Positions 35,601 to 46,332 are shown, counted from the stretch's first letter. The stretch is DNA of 64,000 nucleotides from an uncultured Monoglobus sp. (GCA_947585115.1 CANPWW010000001.1:18544-82543), one strand, 5' to 3'. Numbers and translations: made by a program. Notes: a model not told the origin generated them from the letters alone.

Positions 35601-38600
35601 ATAAAGATAACAATGCCGTGGTAATTCCCGCGAACACGACGTTTACCGACTTCGGACCTTCCGAGGAAGGCAGCATAGTTGTCGCGAATCCCGGTCAGAC
35701 AGTAGACACCGGCACGAAATACGCGCGTTTCTATAAGGCTATGCACGATGTTCAGGACGGCGGCACGATCTACCTTACCGATGATTTTGAGATGGGCTAT
35801 ATGGCTGAGCTTGGCAAGAGCGCTGACGGCAAAGGCAAGAAAGTTACCATCGACGGTCAGGGACACACTATAACCCGCGCGACTATCGGCGGCGTTACAT
35901 ACACAGGCTCACTGTTCAAGGTTGACAAGGGCGACGAGTTAACGATCAAGAATGTCAAGATCGACGCGGGCGCTTACTGGTACTGGGATAATCCTATGGT
36001 TGACCAGCTCATACAGATGAGCGTCTACGGCACAAGAGTTTCTGCGACAGGCAGATCATGGTACAGCGACTCATACGCTCACGGCGGAAGAAAGCCGATC
36101 GTGTACGGCAAGAGAGACCCGAACTCAACCATGCTTGATCCCACAAAGCCTTTGAGCGAACAGGATTTCCCCAGAGAGCCGTATGACCCCAACGGTTACG
36201 CGTCCGGCGCGGCTTTGTCGTCGGATATAGGCGCTGACGCGGCGGAAGGCAAGAATATCACAACCACAGGCAACCTCATTCAGGTAGGCGGCACGGTTAC
36301 TCTCGAGAACACCGAGATCGGCTATATGAGCACGTATAACGCTGACACAAATACCTACGGAAACTACGCGGTATTCGGTGTTACCGACACGGACGCCACG
36401 ATAAACATGAACGAAGGCACCGATATACACAATCTCGATGCCAACAGCGGACAGCTCGTGCGTGAACTGAAGGAAAACACGACCGTTAATATGACGGGAG
36501 CGAAGATCCACGAGTGCCACAGCGCATGGCAGAACGGCGGTCTTCTGAGCACGGCCGCGACGCAAAACGTTGTGATCAACGAAGGCACGGAAATATATGA
36601 TGTTTACGCGTACAACTGCAACGGAAGCGTTATTATAGTTCATGGCGGAAAACTTACCATGACCGGCGGACGCATACATCACATTTTCGGCCCCGGCGGC
36701 GTAAACAACGGCCATGGCGTTGCGATCTATCTCCATAACAGCAGTAACTTCCAGATGACCGGCGGTAAGGTCGATAACAATATCGCTCACGACGTCAGCA
36801 CGATCTATCAGTGGAGCAGCAACACGCAAATGGAGCTTGACGGCGGAACGATGAGCGACAATCTGCACTGGGATTACAGCGGCAACGAGCTCGGCGGAGT
36901 TGAATGGGACTACTATTTGAACGGACAGGATGTATTCGGTCCGAACATGACGGTTGACGGCGACATTGTTATTGACGGCAATACTTTGACCAACCACGGA
37001 ACGATGACAGGCTCCTTGGCGGTATTCAGTGAGGCAAATGGCACGTTCTCAAACTACGGAACTGTAGAGGGCGACGTTCATCTCGAAAACGGCGCTAACG
37101 TTACAAACGAAGCCACGGGCGTGATGAAAGGCAATGTTACGATCGAGGATCCGCAAGAATACACTGATCCCGAAAACGAGTATTTCGTAAACAAGGGCGA
37201 GATCGTCGGAGACCTGACTGTTGCGAACGACGCGAAGGTATTCAACAGCGGCCATATTGACGCTAACGTTACCGTAAAGAACGGCGGCGAGATCGTTCTC
37301 GACGGCGGCGGATATATCGAGGGCGACGTTACACTCTATCCGGGCAGCGAGCTGAGAACAAACGACAACAGCCAGCAGGGTAAAGTGGTAGGTAAGCTTA
37401 CCATTGAATACAAGGACGAAGAGGACAGACAGCGCTTTGAGGATATAATCAGAGACTCGAATATAGACGCATCGGGCGGAGTTGAATATAAACTGCACGA
37501 GCACAGCGGCAGAGAAGTACACCGGGATGCGACATGCTATAGAGAGGGCTACACCTATCTCGACTGCCCGTGCGGAGAGCAGAGTAATTATACGACGATC
37601 CCGATGACGCCGCATAACCTGCAGCGCAATACGGCTCTTGAGCATACGGCTACCTGCACGGAGCCCGCAACGGTAGTATTCGCCTGCGTTAACGAGGGAT
37701 GCACATACAGCGAGACAACCACCACAGGCGTGGCGCTCGGACATGATCCGGTTCTTGATGAAGAAAACAGCGTAGCGCCCACAACGGTAAGCGAAGGTAT
37801 TGTAGCGATGAAGTGCAGCCGTGATTGCGGCTGGACCGAGACGGCTTCGATCCCCACGCTGTCGATCGGCTCGGAAGGTCATAATATGCAGCCTGACGAG
37901 CAGCTGAGTTATCCCGCGGGATGTGACCACACGGGAATGTATGTTTTGAAGTGCGAAGACTGCGGTCAGATAGTCGCGGTATCTATTCCATCAACGCCGC
38001 ATAACTTTAATTCGAACGCGGTAGAAATTCCGGGCAGCCGCATTGAGCCCGCAGACTGCGTAACGGACGGCGAGTACCAGACGCACAGAGTATGCCAGGT
38101 TTGCGGCGCCGAAGAAGAGGGGTCCGTTGAGACGGTAGCTATACCCGCCCAAGGACATCAATGGAGCGAATGGGATATTAACGAGGAAAGCAGAAGATTC
38201 TGCACGGACGAGACCACGCAGACGCGCACATGCTCGGCATGCGGCGAGACCGAGACCGAAGTCGCGCGCGCAAAGGCGCACACATGGCAGGAGTTCGGCG
38301 ACGGAAGCATGGAGAAATGCGCTGAGTGCGGCATGGTTCAGGGCGGTCTGAACATCGAATATAACGTAAACGGCGGAACAGCTCCCCAGACTCTTCTGAG
38401 CCATATCAAGATGACATACGCGCCCGGAGACGCTGACTCGATCGGAATCAAGCTGTGGCAGCCCACAGATGAGACGGATCCCGACAGCGCCGCAAGCGCG
38501 GGAATTGTAAACGGAAGCTGGACTAAGTACACAGCCTTCGGCAACGCGGTATTCGTTGGCTGGAGCGATGTGGACTGCGGCGCGGAGCCGTTTTACAACG

Positions 38601-41485
38601 AGGCGCCGACGAACGCGCACTTTATCACAACGGTCGACATAACCGAAACGGTTGTGAACGATCCGCAGGTATACGCGGTTTGGGCGCTTGACAGAAACAA
38701 CAACCAGATAGCGGACTATACCGAAAACAAGGTATCGCTGGCGTACCAGGCGCTGGGCGGCGAAGGCACAGTGCCCGAGCCCTTGACGGATCTGCTTGTA
38801 GGCGCGAGCTATCCGCTGACAACCGAGACAAATCTGTACAAGAACGAAGGCAAAGCGATATTCGCGGGCTGGAGTGTAATACCGGAGACTGTGGATATAC
38901 CGGCGCACGGTACGACAATAGACAGCAGCGTAATTGACGCTTACGGCAACCCGGTATCAGAGGTATCGTGGACCGACGCGGAAGGACATGAACAGTCTGT
39001 AGAGCTTGTGACAAGCCCGTATACGATCCCGCAGCCGTCCGCAGGAACAAGCTATGTAAATCTCTACGCGGTATACGCCGAGACGGACGACCAGGGTAAC
39101 GCCGGATTTGACAGCAACTACCATCATGTAGAATACTACGCGCCCGGCGCGACCGGAAACCGCGACTATGCTATCGACGAGAATGGAAAGTTCTACACAT
39201 GTAACGACCATCATTCACCGGGCGAGTTGGCGCCACTTATGACAACGCAGTCGGCGTCCGTAATGATCTACAAACCCGGCGCGGTTCTGATAGGCTGGAC
39301 GCAGAACGAGGAATGGAACAATCCGGGTCATGCCCTTATCGACAACGAGAATGATGAGTCAACCACGCTCGTGACTGAAGTAGCCATACCGGACAACGAA
39401 AACGCCAAGGTATACGCGGTATGGGCGGTCGATTCGAACGGCAACGGTATTCGCGACTACGGCGAGAACAGACTGGCGCACGCGTATAACCTGAACGAGC
39501 GTTTCAGCAACCACGCCTCCAGCGGCAGCGATATTCCGACGCTTCCCTATGAGGACGAGAACGGCAATCCCATCACCGAGGATACGATAAGGATATCCGA
39601 AGAGAACAGAGCCAAGCTGCCCGCCATACAGTATAATGTCCTGCCCGGAGATTATGTTGCGTTCCCCGGAACGAATATCGACAGCCCGGACGAGAACATC
39701 AAGTTTGCGGACAGCAACGTGATCAAAGAGGCTGATCTGTACCTCGCGGACGGCGAGACCCTGTATCACCACTACGCGCAGATCGGCTGGAGCGGATTCT
39801 CGCACGGAGTTTCGCGGAGCCTGACGGATGAGAATAACTGGGTAATCGGAAAAATGCTCCTGCCGGATACCAGGAACCCGAACCCCGATGTCGCGGAGAG
39901 CGATTCAAACGGATATCTCGACCATGACGGATACTATTACAGAGCCATCGTTGACACGAGATTCATAAACGCCTACGTAGTATGGGCGGTAGACGACAAC
40001 TACAACTACATCGCGGACTACAACGAGACGCCTTACAAGGTGACCTTCGACGGCAACGGCTGCGACGCGGCATCGGTTATCCCCGAGCCCATCGACAATG
40101 TGCTGCCTCACTCGAATATCACGGTTCCCACAGAGGGCGTAACAAGGCAGAACGCGGTTCTGGTAGGCTGGAGCGTTACAAAGCTCGACAGCCCCGCAAC
40201 GGCAAAATCGCAGCTGCCCGAGAATCTCTCCGGCGAGGGAACGCTTATGATCCCCGAGAGAGCGGACGACGATAACAGCACAGAACTTACCGTTTACGCG
40301 GTATGGGCAGCCGATAATAACAACAACGGAACACCCGATTATGAGGAATCCGCGCCTCCCGTTGAGCCTTCGAGCGAGCCCGGAGAGCCTACTGCGGAGC
40401 CTTCGAGTGAACCTGCGGAGCCCACAACAGAGCCTTCGAGCGAGCCTGCGGAGCCCACAACAGAACCTTCGAGCGAGCCCACGGAGCCCACGGCTGAACC
40501 TACGGTTGAGCCTACGGAGCCCACGGCAGAGCCTACGGTTGAGCCCACGGAGCCCACGGCTGAACCTACGGTTGAGCCCACGGAGCCCACGGCAGAGCCT
40601 ACGGTTGAGCCCACGGAGCCCACAACAGAGCCTACGGCAGAGCCCACGGAGCCTACGGTTGAGCCTACGGAGCCTACGGTCGAGCCTACGGCAGAGCCTT
40701 CGAGCGAGCCCGCGGAGCCCACGGCTGAACCCTCGATCGAGCCTTCAACATCGCCTTCGAGCGAACCCACGAACACACCCACGCCGACTCCCACACGGAG
40801 ACCTTCCTATTCCGGCGGCGGCGGTGGCGGCGGCGGAACCTTTGGTACAGGTGCCACGGCTACACCCAAGCCTACGGCTACAACCGAGCCGGGTGATATA
40901 GCTGCGCCGAACGCGACAGCCACACCCGACACGACGGTTGTAGGACCCGGTCCCGTTTCTGATCAGGTATTTGAAGACGTACCCGCCGATTACTGGGCAT
41001 ACAGCTATATTATGGACCTCTACAATATGGGTATCATAAACGGCGAAACTCCCACATTGTTCGTTCCCGACGGCAACGTTACAAGAGCCGAGTTCGCCAA
41101 GATGGCTGTACTGATGTTCGGTCTGACGGCGCAGAACACCGAGTCGAAGTTCGTTGACGTAACGCCCGGCGACTGGTTCTCGCCCTATGTAATAGCGGCG
41201 ACAGAGGCCGGAATAGTTCTGGGCACGAGCGAGACGACTTACAGCCCGAACGACAACATCACCCGCGAGCAGATCGCGGCTATCATCGGCAGAGAAATGA
41301 ACTGGACGTCAGACAATCCGCTTGACTACAGCGACGCGGACACCATAGAAGATTACGCGAAGCCTTATGTAGCAGGACTTACCGAGCAGGGAATCCTGAC
41401 AGGAGACAACGGAATGTTCAGACCTAAGGATAATTCCACCCGAGCGGAAGCCGCGGCGATCATCGACAGAGTGAAGAATCACTAA
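29681..41485 (+). CDS. Giant multidomain SLH surface protein, 3934 residues
   Basis: Secreted wall-anchored protein. Order: signal peptide (1-30, cut near VFAAG) and acidic Ala/Glu/Pro stretch (31-110). A small helical segment follows (about 108-175). About 12 tandem diverged beta domains of some 140-160 residues (about 190-1900) each open with a YFKxYxGxY-like motif, then a WKIxIDxxGNV strand. A right-handed beta-helix region (about 2000-2600) has [16 protein letters not shown] and [15 protein letters not shown] steps. A Cys-rich section (about 2600-2890) has CxxCG pairs and GHxW motifs. Five segments ending YAVWAxDxNxN (about 2890-3560) may bind calcium. An [11 protein letters not shown] spacer (about 3560-3700), a Gly-rich hinge and three SLH domains complete it. 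The role is unknown; adhesion or S-layer structure is an inference. AGGAGG-like GGAGGA precedes the ATG. Confidence 0.94.
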   Translation: MKAKRILALVLSLCMIASALGVGMPVFAAGSGDTAADTAAVAAQDDAAVGQPAEEALTEDEAAPEQAAADEALPDEAQPDEAQAEEAQPEDSEQEAAIPAIARPDANRFVGLSGEEIIKVFNQTSAGRESLLAGMTDEEWATINATLTEDEKARLDAILAGGEDQPAAISNESGIELASIDGGLTLSEATKGYLAAHAGTYVTEKNYTNGDNVYQGTDWTVEIPESGEDIILKYQGTDTGAKVTALGGVNDTTGAFTSITFSNSADEVGNFKWTTGESNNLEATLVFGWNAAGWIQFPNNGLNFWWDKDGDGKKEQYKFSNAAYMYNQTKTTEYFKNYIDTYTINDGSNWKIEVNSDGKLHMTDGAEPDDIIVRSVNFGTTAETYGTVASVTFESPTWYNNAAVPAPYQALTFTWSPVVNAGTVGKEEGFERNVFTSPNAYIYDPDKNVIKRFVANNMFMPDNTETYSRSYFKDYAGTYDISDDFGKYYDPAFEGWNLEIDDKGNVTMQYKADGPKYPAVMISGRNRECTSADDSKTNVQSVNQMYVYVPDFYTSAAMTDPAYLTLTWYINDTPKNASEGKGAWRFQISNANLYRAGADGEAELLRTPTIYCDHTEKYIGMAKNFLKEYSGNYSYNYAGTTGEYIQITGDGDVIWYYYDGNTLVARTPVHYNFGAYNINGNNTPNNYLNGEPSMDNPYQVNGMIFADGNWYADEDKTPANDRITVTLGFNFEYENFTTPANNATQGYKLYSAKNGDAPGQLLRTFNEYGPGNGGTDRERYINFNKVNEFLGNAPREYTLNDNSGWKITIDPTTGQPTLTNSDVATAGNIKIKYVSYNEDKTVFPYVKTGLSSFTFTSSDWYNQQGTQNYQTFAPAWSHYVSASATATDKPEGFERYAFSGNMTLYDSTEPGHILKKTQSAAFFTADGGYTNEYFKNYTGEYTLAPGFGANYNEMYKNWKINIDDMGNVTLDEGANGIYKPVLNAVNRFTRADAEGNNQPDNFVYSVGNMYAYLPGYYTDTACTTPAYLTLTWAVNNDNRAHENKGDPYKYFTIGGGYFYQPDADGDGEPEKFKAPTLYFMHTDYMNWYKNYYKDYAGKYYINRPGTTENLNDEYIEIKDDGTPVYHAFNNKDYEVAFVNMSDAQKYVMKDPTVYPSSIVFTDYDWYSRNDNESTANIYPATYAFTWANDMTAPFQQPRRFTAPTSAVYAVQQKGEDGNWNDPTKTELLHYFSGYMNYTYPGSAEFDPSTSEENPVNDKDKASIAEMKQYLKKFAYIPEGASDDYTEYSFNDPNIDWGIRITKDGDVLVDFDDKENNFVKVNPKPVFAYNATNPAVGINGRYLTQLFIEVPDHIGNDLEAKPNDPPQPAYITLTWGGGNSADIITHYFTASGTIYHKADSESAHKVVLSTTERFVCDAELNEDRQYMTEFAGEYYANDGSEWRMKIDEQGKVSLKFDESENKEENYKEVVVAPTFIDNATYGGRYVSSIVVPLEGWYDNTECTQPASLTLTPYLRNSGAAEDQQYLNNYFTMTAKTVYKPDDESDEDEDPQHMTVSAIDLCAEHDYLNAQQWLSQNKYKGTYRPQMTDKWYAEVEKDGSVYFYVDDGTGTDDTIHYKKIKPRVTLRSEISEATHVANGVSGFAVMFPNARAYQANNNLQAVEQMQKVSFGAATINGQAPVLGDETAYIYAGNTMLYDPKKADGSDWEVVTKNTEPNFNKTFTKLYANDRAYSDENKDKAHEYFKQFKGTYYLDDPSVHHYINIDETGDITWVPEDNVSEDQTIYSADVAFNSDNLTLGEDGMHLPKTVSVLYNGFRTEANDKDNVVNGYTPFQRGDITWNQYNRNATEQLTYHTFAGGATLYKDNKGTEGELPLSINGNNRYYKTDQSNYASVIKDGTYETGDGQYKIEVKTTDANTTYTLTTPDGLTYPLSPLGTEEGGYYLRGKIGTTWVFGMFGIYGEAIVSNPTAQISYRDKDNNAVVIPANTTFTDFGPSEEGSIVVANPGQTVDTGTKYARFYKAMHDVQDGGTIYLTDDFEMGYMAELGKSADGKGKKVTIDGQGHTITRATIGGVTYTGSLFKVDKGDELTIKNVKIDAGAYWYWDNPMVDQLIQMSVYGTRVSATGRSWYSDSYAHGGRKPIVYGKRDPNSTMLDPTKPLSEQDFPREPYDPNGYASGAALSSDIGADAAEGKNITTTGNLIQVGGTVTLENTEIGYMSTYNADTNTYGNYAVFGVTDTDATINMNEGTDIHNLDANSGQLVRELKENTTVNMTGAKIHECHSAWQNGGLLSTAATQNVVINEGTEIYDVYAYNCNGSVIIVHGGKLTMTGGRIHHIFGPGGVNNGHGVAIYLHNSSNFQMTGGKVDNNIAHDVSTIYQWSSNTQMELDGGTMSDNLHWDYSGNELGGVEWDYYLNGQDVFGPNMTVDGDIVIDGNTLTNHGTMTGSLAVFSEANGTFSNYGTVEGDVHLENGANVTNEATGVMKGNVTIEDPQEYTDPENEYFVNKGEIVGDLTVANDAKVFNSGHIDANVTVKNGGEIVLDGGGYIEGDVTLYPGSELRTNDNSQQGKVVGKLTIEYKDEEDRQRFEDIIRDSNIDASGGVEYKLHEHSGREVHRDATCYREGYTYLDCPCGEQSNYTTIPMTPHNLQRNTALEHTATCTEPATVVFACVNEGCTYSETTTTGVALGHDPVLDEENSVAPTTVSEGIVAMKCSRDCGWTETASIPTLSIGSEGHNMQPDEQLSYPAGCDHTGMYVLKCEDCGQIVAVSIPSTPHNFNSNAVEIPGSRIEPADCVTDGEYQTHRVCQVCGAEEEGSVETVAIPAQGHQWSEWDINEESRRFCTDETTQTRTCSACGETETEVARAKAHTWQEFGDGSMEKCAECGMVQGGLNIEYNVNGGTAPQTLLSHIKMTYAPGDADSIGIKLWQPTDETDPDSAASAGIVNGSWTKYTAFGNAVFVGWSDVDCGAEPFYNEAPTNAHFITTVDITETVVNDPQVYAVWALDRNNNQIADYTENKVSLAYQALGGEGTVPEPLTDLLVGASYPLTTETNLYKNEGKAIFAGWSVIPETVDIPAHGTTIDSSVIDAYGNPVSEVSWTDAEGHEQSVELVTSPYTIPQPSAGTSYVNLYAVYAETDDQGNAGFDSNYHHVEYYAPGATGNRDYAIDENGKFYTCNDHHSPGELAPLMTTQSASVMIYKPGAVLIGWTQNEEWNNPGHALIDNENDESTTLVTEVAIPDNENAKVYAVWAVDSNGNGIRDYGENRLAHAYNLNERFSNHASSGSDIPTLPYEDENGNPITEDTIRISEENRAKLPAIQYNVLPGDYVAFPGTNIDSPDENIKFADSNVIKEADLYLADGETLYHHYAQIGWSGFSHGVSRSLTDENNWVIGKMLLPDTRNPNPDVAESDSNGYLDHDGYYYRAIVDTRFINAYVVWAVDDNYNYIADYNETPYKVTFDGNGCDAASVIPEPIDNVLPHSNITVPTEGVTRQNAVLVGWSVTKLDSPATAKSQLPENLSGEGTLMIPERADDDNSTELTVYAVWAADNNNNGTPDYEESAPPVEPSSEPGEPTAEPSSEPAEPTTEPSSEPAEPTTEPSSEPTEPTAEPTVEPTEPTAEPTVEPTEPTAEPTVEPTEPTAEPTVEPTEPTTEPTAEPTEPTVEPTEPTVEPTAEPSSEPAEPTAEPSIEPSTSPSSEPTNTPTPTPTRRPSYSGGGGGGGGTFGTGATATPKPTATTEPGDIAAPNATATPDTTVVGPGPVSDQVFEDVPADYWAYSYIMDLYNMGIINGETPTLFVPDGNVTRAEFAKMAVLMFGLTAQNTESKFVDVTPGDWFSPYVIAATEAGIVLGTSETTYSPNDNITREQIAAIIGREMNWTSDNPLDYSDADTIEDYAKPYVAGLTEQGILTGDNGMFRPKDNSTRAEAAAIIDRVKNH
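30256..35440 (+). repeat. About 12 tandem beta-domain repeats, with a three-domain super-repeat
   Basis: Domain starts near 30256, 30680, 31090, 31550, 32040, 32470, 32940, 33480, 33950, 34385, 34900 and 35340. Domains 2-3-4 and 5-6-7 match in order: NDGSNWK/NDNSGWK type, then DFGKYY/GFGANY type, then a GTT...EYI type. This suggests duplication of a block of three. Confidence 0.75.
40366..40770 (+). repeat. Glu-Pro-Thr low-complexity spacer repeat
   Basis: Imperfect 9- to 18-bp units of the GAGCCTACGGTTGAGCCC type encode [13 protein letters not shown]. It plays the same part as the EPETSS arrays of the neighbouring gene but with Thr in place of Ser-Ser. Confidence 0.9.
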
Positions 41486-41494
41486 GATAAAAAA

Positions 41495-41521
41495 TCTCCC
41501 CCACCCCGGGGGAGATTTTTT
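41495..41521 (+). terminator. Intrinsic terminator of the giant SLH gene
   Basis: TCTCCCCC / GGGGGAGA around a 5-nt loop, then six T. The stop codon and following TAAGATAAAAAA match those of the upstream SLH gene. Confidence 0.95.
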
Positions 41522-41555
41522 GTGCTTAATGTAACAATTTTTTAAATAAAACCGC

Positions 41556-41584
41556 TTGACAGGGTTTTGTATGTTAATTATAAT
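41556..41584 (+). promoter_or_regulatory. Consensus promoter of recA
   Basis: TTGACA (41556-41561), 17 bp, TATAAT (41579-41584). I saw no LexA-type GAAC-N4-GTTC box in or near it. Confidence 0.9.
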
Positions 41585-41650
41585 TATATACAGGAAAATT
41601 ATATCCAAATGAAAATAACCCACTATATTTCACGAAACGGAGAAAATATA

Positions 41651-42715
41651 ATGAACGAGGAAAAAAGAAAAGCACTTGACCTGGCTATGGGACAGATCGA
41701 AAAACAATTCGGAAGCGGCGCCGTTATGCGTCTGGGCGAGAAGCCAAACGCCAACGTTGAGGCGATACCCACAGGCGCGCTGTCGCTCGATATCGCGCTG
41801 GGCATCGGCGGCCTGCCCCGAGGCAGAATCATAGAAATATACGGACCTGAATCATCGGGCAAAACCACGGTCGCGCTTCACGTTGTGGCGCAGGTCCAGC
41901 AGATGGGCGGCGAGGCCGCGTTTATCGACGCGGAGCACGCTCTTGACCCGGTGTACGCTGAGGCGCTCGGCGTGCATACCGACGATCTGATCGTATCGCA
42001 GCCCGACACGGGCGAGCAGGCTCTTGAGATAACGGAGCAGCTCGTGCGCAGCGGCGCGGTCGACGTTATTGTTATCGACTCGGTCGCGGCTCTGGTGCCC
42101 AAGGCCGAGATCGAGGGATTAATGGGCGACGCGCACGTCGGCCTCCAGGCGAGGCTGATGTCCCAGGCGCTCAGAAAGCTGGCGGGCATAATCTCAAAAT
42201 CAAACACCACCGCCATATTTATCAACCAGCTGCGCGAAAAGGTGGGCGTTATGTTCGGAAATCCCGAGACGACCACCGGCGGACGCGCGCTGAAGTTCTA
42301 CGCCTCGGTGCGCCTTGACGTGCGCAGGATCGACACCCTGAAGGGCGATGACGGCGTTATGGGCAACCGCACGAGAGTTAAAGTAGTCAAAAACAAGGTC
42401 GCTCCCCCGTTCAAAGAGGCGGAGTTCGACATCATATACGGCGAGGGCATTTCCCGTATGGGCAATGTGGTCGACGCCGCCACCGACCTGGACATCATAC
42501 ACAAGAGCGGCTCGTGGTTCAGCTATGAGGGTGAGCGCCTCGGTCAGGGCCGCGAAAAGGTGAAAAAGATACTTGAGGAAAATCCCGAGCTCGCAGTCGA
42601 GATCGAGAACAAGGTCCGCGAGCAGGCGGGGCTGCCGCTGCTGGGCGGCGAGGGTCCGTCGATGTTCGACGACGCCCCCGTTGAGGGACTGGAGAAGCCT
42701 AAGAAGAAGAAGTAG
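41651..42715 (+). CDS. recA: Recombinase RecA
   Basis: Strand-exchange protein and SOS co-protease, 354 residues. Walker A is GPESSGKTT (65-73), followed by the conserved [10 protein letters not shown] and [16 protein letters not shown] (Walker B) segments and the L2 loop [21 protein letters not shown]. The C-terminal end is short and Lys-rich. The ATG at 41651 has GGAG 8 nt upstream; the frame open from 41567 begins at the promoter and is not used. recX follows 112 bp later with two palindromic repeats between. Confidence 0.98.
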   Translation: MNEEKRKALDLAMGQIEKQFGSGAVMRLGEKPNANVEAIPTGALSLDIALGIGGLPRGRIIEIYGPESSGKTTVALHVVAQVQQMGGEAAFIDAEHALDPVYAEALGVHTDDLIVSQPDTGEQALEITEQLVRSGAVDVIVIDSVAALVPKAEIEGLMGDAHVGLQARLMSQALRKLAGIISKSNTTAIFINQLREKVGVMFGNPETTTGGRALKFYASVRLDVRRIDTLKGDDGVMGNRTRVKVVKNKVAPPFKEAEFDIIYGEGISRMGNVVDAATDLDIIHKSGSWFSYEGERLGQGREKVKKILEENPELAVEIENKVREQAGLPLLGGEGPSMFDDAPVEGLEKPKKKK

Positions 42716-42728
42716 GGCCTGCGCAGGC

Positions 42729-42792
42729 GCGGGCGGCAAATTGCCGCCCCTACAACCGTGGTGAAGCCTGTAGGGGCGGATATTATCCGCCC
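42729..42792. repeat. Two palindromic repeat cores in opposite orientation
   Basis: GCGGGCGGCAAATTGCCGCC with CCTAC (42729-42753), then CCTGTAGGGGCGGATATTAT with CCGCCCG (42768-42792). They face each other between recA and recX. Confidence 0.85.
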
Positions 42793-42827
42793 GTAAAGCA
42801 TGAATATATTGTGAATGGAGATAAATT

Positions 42828-43292
42828 ATGGATAATTTTACAAAGGGGCTGCATTTGGCGGCGCGGTATCTGGCGTCGCGGATGTACACGTCCCGCGAGA
42901 TATACGACCGCCTGCGCCGAAAGGGCTACGACGAGGAGACCTCGGAGCAGATCGTGGGCAGACTGATCGAGGAAAAGCTGCTCGACGACGCGCGGTATGC
43001 CGAGTTTTATGTGGCCGACGGCGTGAACCTCGGCCAAAAGGGCGAGTACCGCATAAGGCAGGAGCTTTTGCGCAAGGGCGTGGCGCCCGTTCTGATCGAC
43101 CGGGCTTTTGAAAACACCGATGCGGACTTTGACGCGGCTTTACGTGAATACGTGGAGCAGAGGCTGAGGGTCACCGAGATCACGGACTACAAAGACCTTA
43201 TGCGCTTTAAGGCGGCGCTGGCGAGGCGTGGGTACTCGCCCTCGGAGATACGCCGGGTCCTTGATGAGTATGACTTCGACTTCGGCCGATAA
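42828..43292 (+). CDS. recX: Regulatory protein RecX
   Basis: Modulator of RecA filaments, 154 residues, all-helical. It has three tandem three-helix repeats; the first contains ASRMYTSREIYDRLRRKGY and EEKLLDDARYAEFYV, the family-defining segments. Placement right after recA supports the call. AATGGAGATAAATT before the ATG gives a moderate ribosome site. The C-terminus ends in DEYDFDFGR. Confidence 0.93.
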   Translation: MDNFTKGLHLAARYLASRMYTSREIYDRLRRKGYDEETSEQIVGRLIEEKLLDDARYAEFYVADGVNLGQKGEYRIRQELLRKGVAPVLIDRAFENTDADFDAALREYVEQRLRVTEITDYKDLMRFKAALARRGYSPSEIRRVLDEYDFDFGR

Positions 43293-43314
43293 ACAATAAA
43301 TTAGGAGAAAGAAT

Positions 43315-44646
43315 TTGAAAAAGGTATCTATCGCATCATTGGGATGCTCAAAAAATCTGATCGACAGCGAGCAGATGACGGCGCTGCTCAAATCGGGCGG
43401 CTTTGAGATATGGGAAAACGAGGCCGACGCGGATATTATGATCGTCAACACCTGCACGTTTGTGGAGGACGCTCAGACCGAGTCGATAAACTGTATTTTG
43501 GAGCTTGCGCAATATAAAAAAGCCGATAAAAACAAGAAAAAACTGCTGATCGTCACCGGCTGCCTCGCGCAGCGCTACAAGGAGCAGATACTCCGCGAGA
43601 TCCCCGAGGTCGACGCGGTTATCGGCGTTAATGAGTACGACAGGATCGTTGACATAATAAACGCGCGTATCGGCGGAGGGCCGGCCAGCGTCAGCTGCTC
43701 CGAAAAGCCGCTGCTGTTCGAGGGAGAGCGCGAGCGCTCGACTCCGGGCTACACCGCGTTTTTAAAAATCGCGGAGGGCTGCGACAACCGCTGCACATAC
43801 TGCGTTATTCCGTCGATCCGCGGCGCGTACCGCAGCAGAAAGATCGAGGACATAGTAGCCGAGGCGGAAAAGCTGGCGGCGGACGGAGTTAAGGAGCTTA
43901 TTGTGATAGCCCAGGACACCACGCGCTACGGCATTGACATCTACGGCGAGTACCGCTTGGCGGAGCTTCTCAAAAAGCTGTGCGCCGTTTCGGGCATCGA
44001 ATGGGTGAGGGTGCACTACTGCTACCCGGAGCTTGTGACCGACGAGCTTATAGAAACATTCGCGGGCGAGCCAAAGCTCTGCGATTACTTCGACATACCG
44101 ATACAGCACTCCAGCGACCGCGTTCTGAAAAGAATGGGCAGGCGCACGAACCGAGCGCAGATAACCGAGATGATAAAAAAGATCAGGGCGGCTATCCCCG
44201 ACGCGGTGATAAGAACCACGCTGATTGTGGGGTTCCCCGGCGAGACCGAGGAAGATATGGACGATCTGCTCCGCTTTATCGACGAGGCGAGATTTGACCG
44301 TTTGGGCGTGTTTATATATTCCCGCGAGGAGGACACCCCGGCATATGATATGCCCGATCAGATCGACGAGGAGGAAAAGCGGCGGCGCCTTGAAAACGTT
44401 ATGGTGGCGCAGGCCGATATCGACGACGAGAACAACGCGGCGAAGGTCGGAACGGTGCAGACCGTTCTGGTCGAGGGCCGAGATGAGATAATAAAAAGCT
44501 ACTTTGGCAGGACATACGCCGACTCGGTGGATATCGACGGCATGGTATTCTTCAAATCCAAAGAAAAGCTGAGACCCGGAGATTTCGCTCGGGTCAGGAT
44601 AGACGAGGCGGAGGACATGAATCTGTTCGGAAGAGCGGTTAAATAA
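43315..44646 (+). CDS. rimO: Ribosomal protein S12 methylthiotransferase RimO
   Basis: Radical SAM enzyme that methylthiolates an aspartate of ribosomal protein S12. It has an N-terminal UPF0004 domain with three Fe-S cysteines (SLGCSKN, NTCTF, TGCLAQ) and a radical SAM motif CDNRCTYCVIP near residue 155. The C-terminal TRAM domain (about 375-443) ends in NLFGRAVK. SLGCSKNLIDSE is the RimO rather than MiaB form. The start is TTG at 43315, with AGGAG 7 nt upstream; no better ATG is near. Confidence 0.96.
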   Translation: MKKVSIASLGCSKNLIDSEQMTALLKSGGFEIWENEADADIMIVNTCTFVEDAQTESINCILELAQYKKADKNKKKLLIVTGCLAQRYKEQILREIPEVDAVIGVNEYDRIVDIINARIGGGPASVSCSEKPLLFEGERERSTPGYTAFLKIAEGCDNRCTYCVIPSIRGAYRSRKIEDIVAEAEKLAADGVKELIVIAQDTTRYGIDIYGEYRLAELLKKLCAVSGIEWVRVHYCYPELVTDELIETFAGEPKLCDYFDIPIQHSSDRVLKRMGRRTNRAQITEMIKKIRAAIPDAVIRTTLIVGFPGETEEDMDDLLRFIDEARFDRLGVFIYSREEDTPAYDMPDQIDEEEKRRRLENVMVAQADIDDENNAAKVGTVQTVLVEGRDEIIKSYFGRTYADSVDIDGMVFFKSKEKLRPGDFARVRIDEAEDMNLFGRAVK

Positions 44647-44659
44647 CGGAGGGGATATT

Positions 44660-45226
44660 ATGAGTTTGCCGAATAAACTGACGCTTATCAGAGTGATTCT
44701 GATCCCGGTGTTTATGGTGCTTAACCTGTGCTGCGGCACGGTCGGGCTGTATCTGTCGCTGGTCGTGTTTTTGCTGGCGGCGGCGACCGACTATTTGGAC
44801 GGGCAGATTGCTCGCAGGACCCGCAGCGTCACCAACTTCGGCAAGCTGATGGACCCGATGGCCGACAAACTGCTGACTATCGGCGCCCTTGTATGCTTCC
44901 TGGCGTCGGATCAGCCCTACATAAACGCGGGAGTTGTTATAATCATAATCGCCCGCGAGCTGATCGTCACAGGGATCCGCATGCTGGCGCTTGAGGAAAA
45001 CCGCGTTATAGCGGCGGGATTTCTGGGGAAACTCAAAACGGTGTCGCAGTTCTTTATGATAATCGCGGTCATCATAACCCAGATCATAAACGTCTACAGC
45101 GATCCACTGTCGGGCGGCGTCCGTAACCTGATCGTGCTCGTTCTGGTAGTGGTCTCAACGGCGCTCACCGTGCTTTCGGGACTTGACTATATTTTCAAAA
45201 ACCGTAACTTGTTAACATTTAAGTAA
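44660..45226 (+). CDS. pgsA: CDP-diacylglycerol-glycerol-3-phosphate phosphatidyltransferase
   Basis: Integral membrane enzyme that makes phosphatidylglycerol phosphate. The CDP-alcohol phosphotransferase signature D-x2-DG-x2-AR-x8-G-x3-D-x3-D is complete (Asp44, Asp47, Gly48, Arg52, Gly61, Asp65, Asp69). About five or six membrane helices. It starts 14 bp after rimO, the common rimO-pgsA pair. The stop codon lies in an inverted repeat that may be an operator for the following plsX operon. Confidence 0.95.
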   Translation: MSLPNKLTLIRVILIPVFMVLNLCCGTVGLYLSLVVFLLAAATDYLDGQIARRTRSVTNFGKLMDPMADKLLTIGALVCFLASDQPYINAGVVIIIIARELIVTGIRMLALEENRVIAAGFLGKLKTVSQFFMIIAVIITQIINVYSDPLSGGVRNLIVLVLVVVSTALTVLSGLDYIFKNRNLLTFK

Positions 45227-45283
45227 CAAAAATGTTACATGAATGTGACATGTATTGAAATTGATCTGGTTTTATATTATGTT
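45204..45283 (+). promoter_or_regulatory. plsX-fab operon promoter with nested inverted repeats
   Basis: GTAACA-AAAA-TGTTAC (45223-45238) is a perfect inverted repeat, and TGTTACAT-GA-ATGTGACA (45233-45250) overlaps it with one mismatch. TTGAAA (45255-45260), 17 bp, TATGTT (45278-45283) is a plausible promoter just after. The repeats lie upstream of the -35, a place suited to an activator or wrapping repressor. They do not match the FapR consensus as I know it. Confidence 0.5.
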
Positions 45284-45308
45284 TTAATCGACAGATAGGA
45301 TTGATTGT

Positions 45309-46298
45309 ATGAATATAATTGTTGACGCTATGGGCGGAGACAACGCTCCCGCGGAGATCGTCAAGGGCTGCGTTACAGCGGCGCGGGAGTTTGGCGAAAA
45401 CATCACGCTGGTCGGACGGGAGAGCGACATAGAAAAGGAACTCAAGGCAAGCGGCTACGGCGGCGATAAGATCAAAATCAAAAACGCCGCCGAGATAATC
45501 AGCGGAGACGACGAGCCCACCTCGGCCATCAGGCAGAAAAAAGACTCATCGCTGCGCGTGGGTCTCGAGATGCTGCGCCATGACGAGGGCGATGTGCTGG
45601 TGAGCGCGGGAAACACGGGCGCTCTGATAACGGGCGCGACGCTTATCGTGAAGAGGCTCAAAGGCGTGCGCCGCGTGGCGCTGGCGCCGATGATGCCCTG
45701 CGAGACGGGCTGCTTTTTGATGGTGGACGGCGGAGCCAACTCCGAGTGCGGAGCGGCGTTTTTAAAGCAGTTTGCGATCATGGGCTCGATATATATGGAA
45801 AAGATCATGAAAACCAAAAGCCCGCGCGTGGCGCTCGTGAATATCGGCGCCGAGGAGGAAAAAGGCACCGACGCGGTGATCGAGGCGGGACGCATGCTCA
45901 AGGAGATCCCGATAAACTATATCGGCTATATCGAGGGGCGCGACATTCCGCTCGGCGGCGCCGATGTGGTGGTGTGCGACGGGTTCACGGGAAACGTGGT
46001 TCTCAAGTTCATGGAGGGCATGGGCATCTTTGTTAAAGACGTGCTCAAGAGCCTGCTGCTGGACGGCGTGCGCTCAAAGATGGCGGCGCTTTTGATAAAA
46101 GGCAAGGTCAAGGACTTCGCCAGACAGATGGACTATACCGAGTACGGCGGCGCGCCTATTTTGGGCTGCGCGAAGCCGGTCGTCAAGGCTCACGGCAGTT
46201 CGAACGCCAAGGCGTTTTACCATGCGGTGAGACAGGCGATAGATATGGTAAACAACAACCTGACCGCCGCGATCGCGGAGAACATAATGAGATATTAA
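45309..46298 (+). CDS. plsX: Phosphate acyltransferase PlsX
   Basis: Interconverts acyl-ACP and acyl-phosphate, the first step of phospholipid synthesis in the PlsX/PlsY route. Start MNIIVDAMGGDNAPAEIVKG and the SAGNTGALITGATLIVKRLKG segment are family hallmarks; length 329 is normal. It opens the fatty-acid operon. It also ties to FakA (19194), whose product acyl-phosphate can be turned into acyl-ACP by PlsX. Confidence 0.97.
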   Translation: MNIIVDAMGGDNAPAEIVKGCVTAAREFGENITLVGRESDIEKELKASGYGGDKIKIKNAAEIISGDDEPTSAIRQKKDSSLRVGLEMLRHDEGDVLVSAGNTGALITGATLIVKRLKGVRRVALAPMMPCETGCFLMVDGGANSECGAAFLKQFAIMGSIYMEKIMKTKSPRVALVNIGAEEEKGTDAVIEAGRMLKEIPINYIGYIEGRDIPLGGADVVVCDGFTGNVVLKFMEGMGIFVKDVLKSLLLDGVRSKMAALLIKGKVKDFARQMDYTEYGGAPILGCAKPVVKAHGSSNAKAFYHAVRQAIDMVNNNLTAAIAENIMRY

Positions 46299-46332
46299 CT
46301 TAAATTCAGCATATAAAGAAAGGCATAAAAAC

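Noticed and set aside
34136..38908. Several 290-366 codon frames on the minus strand opposite the giant SLH gene
   Set aside because: They follow the codon bias of the plus-strand gene, lack ribosome sites and encode no recognisable domain.
41556..41650. LexA/SOS operator at recA
   Set aside because: No GAAC-N4-GTTC-like palindrome was found in the promoter region.
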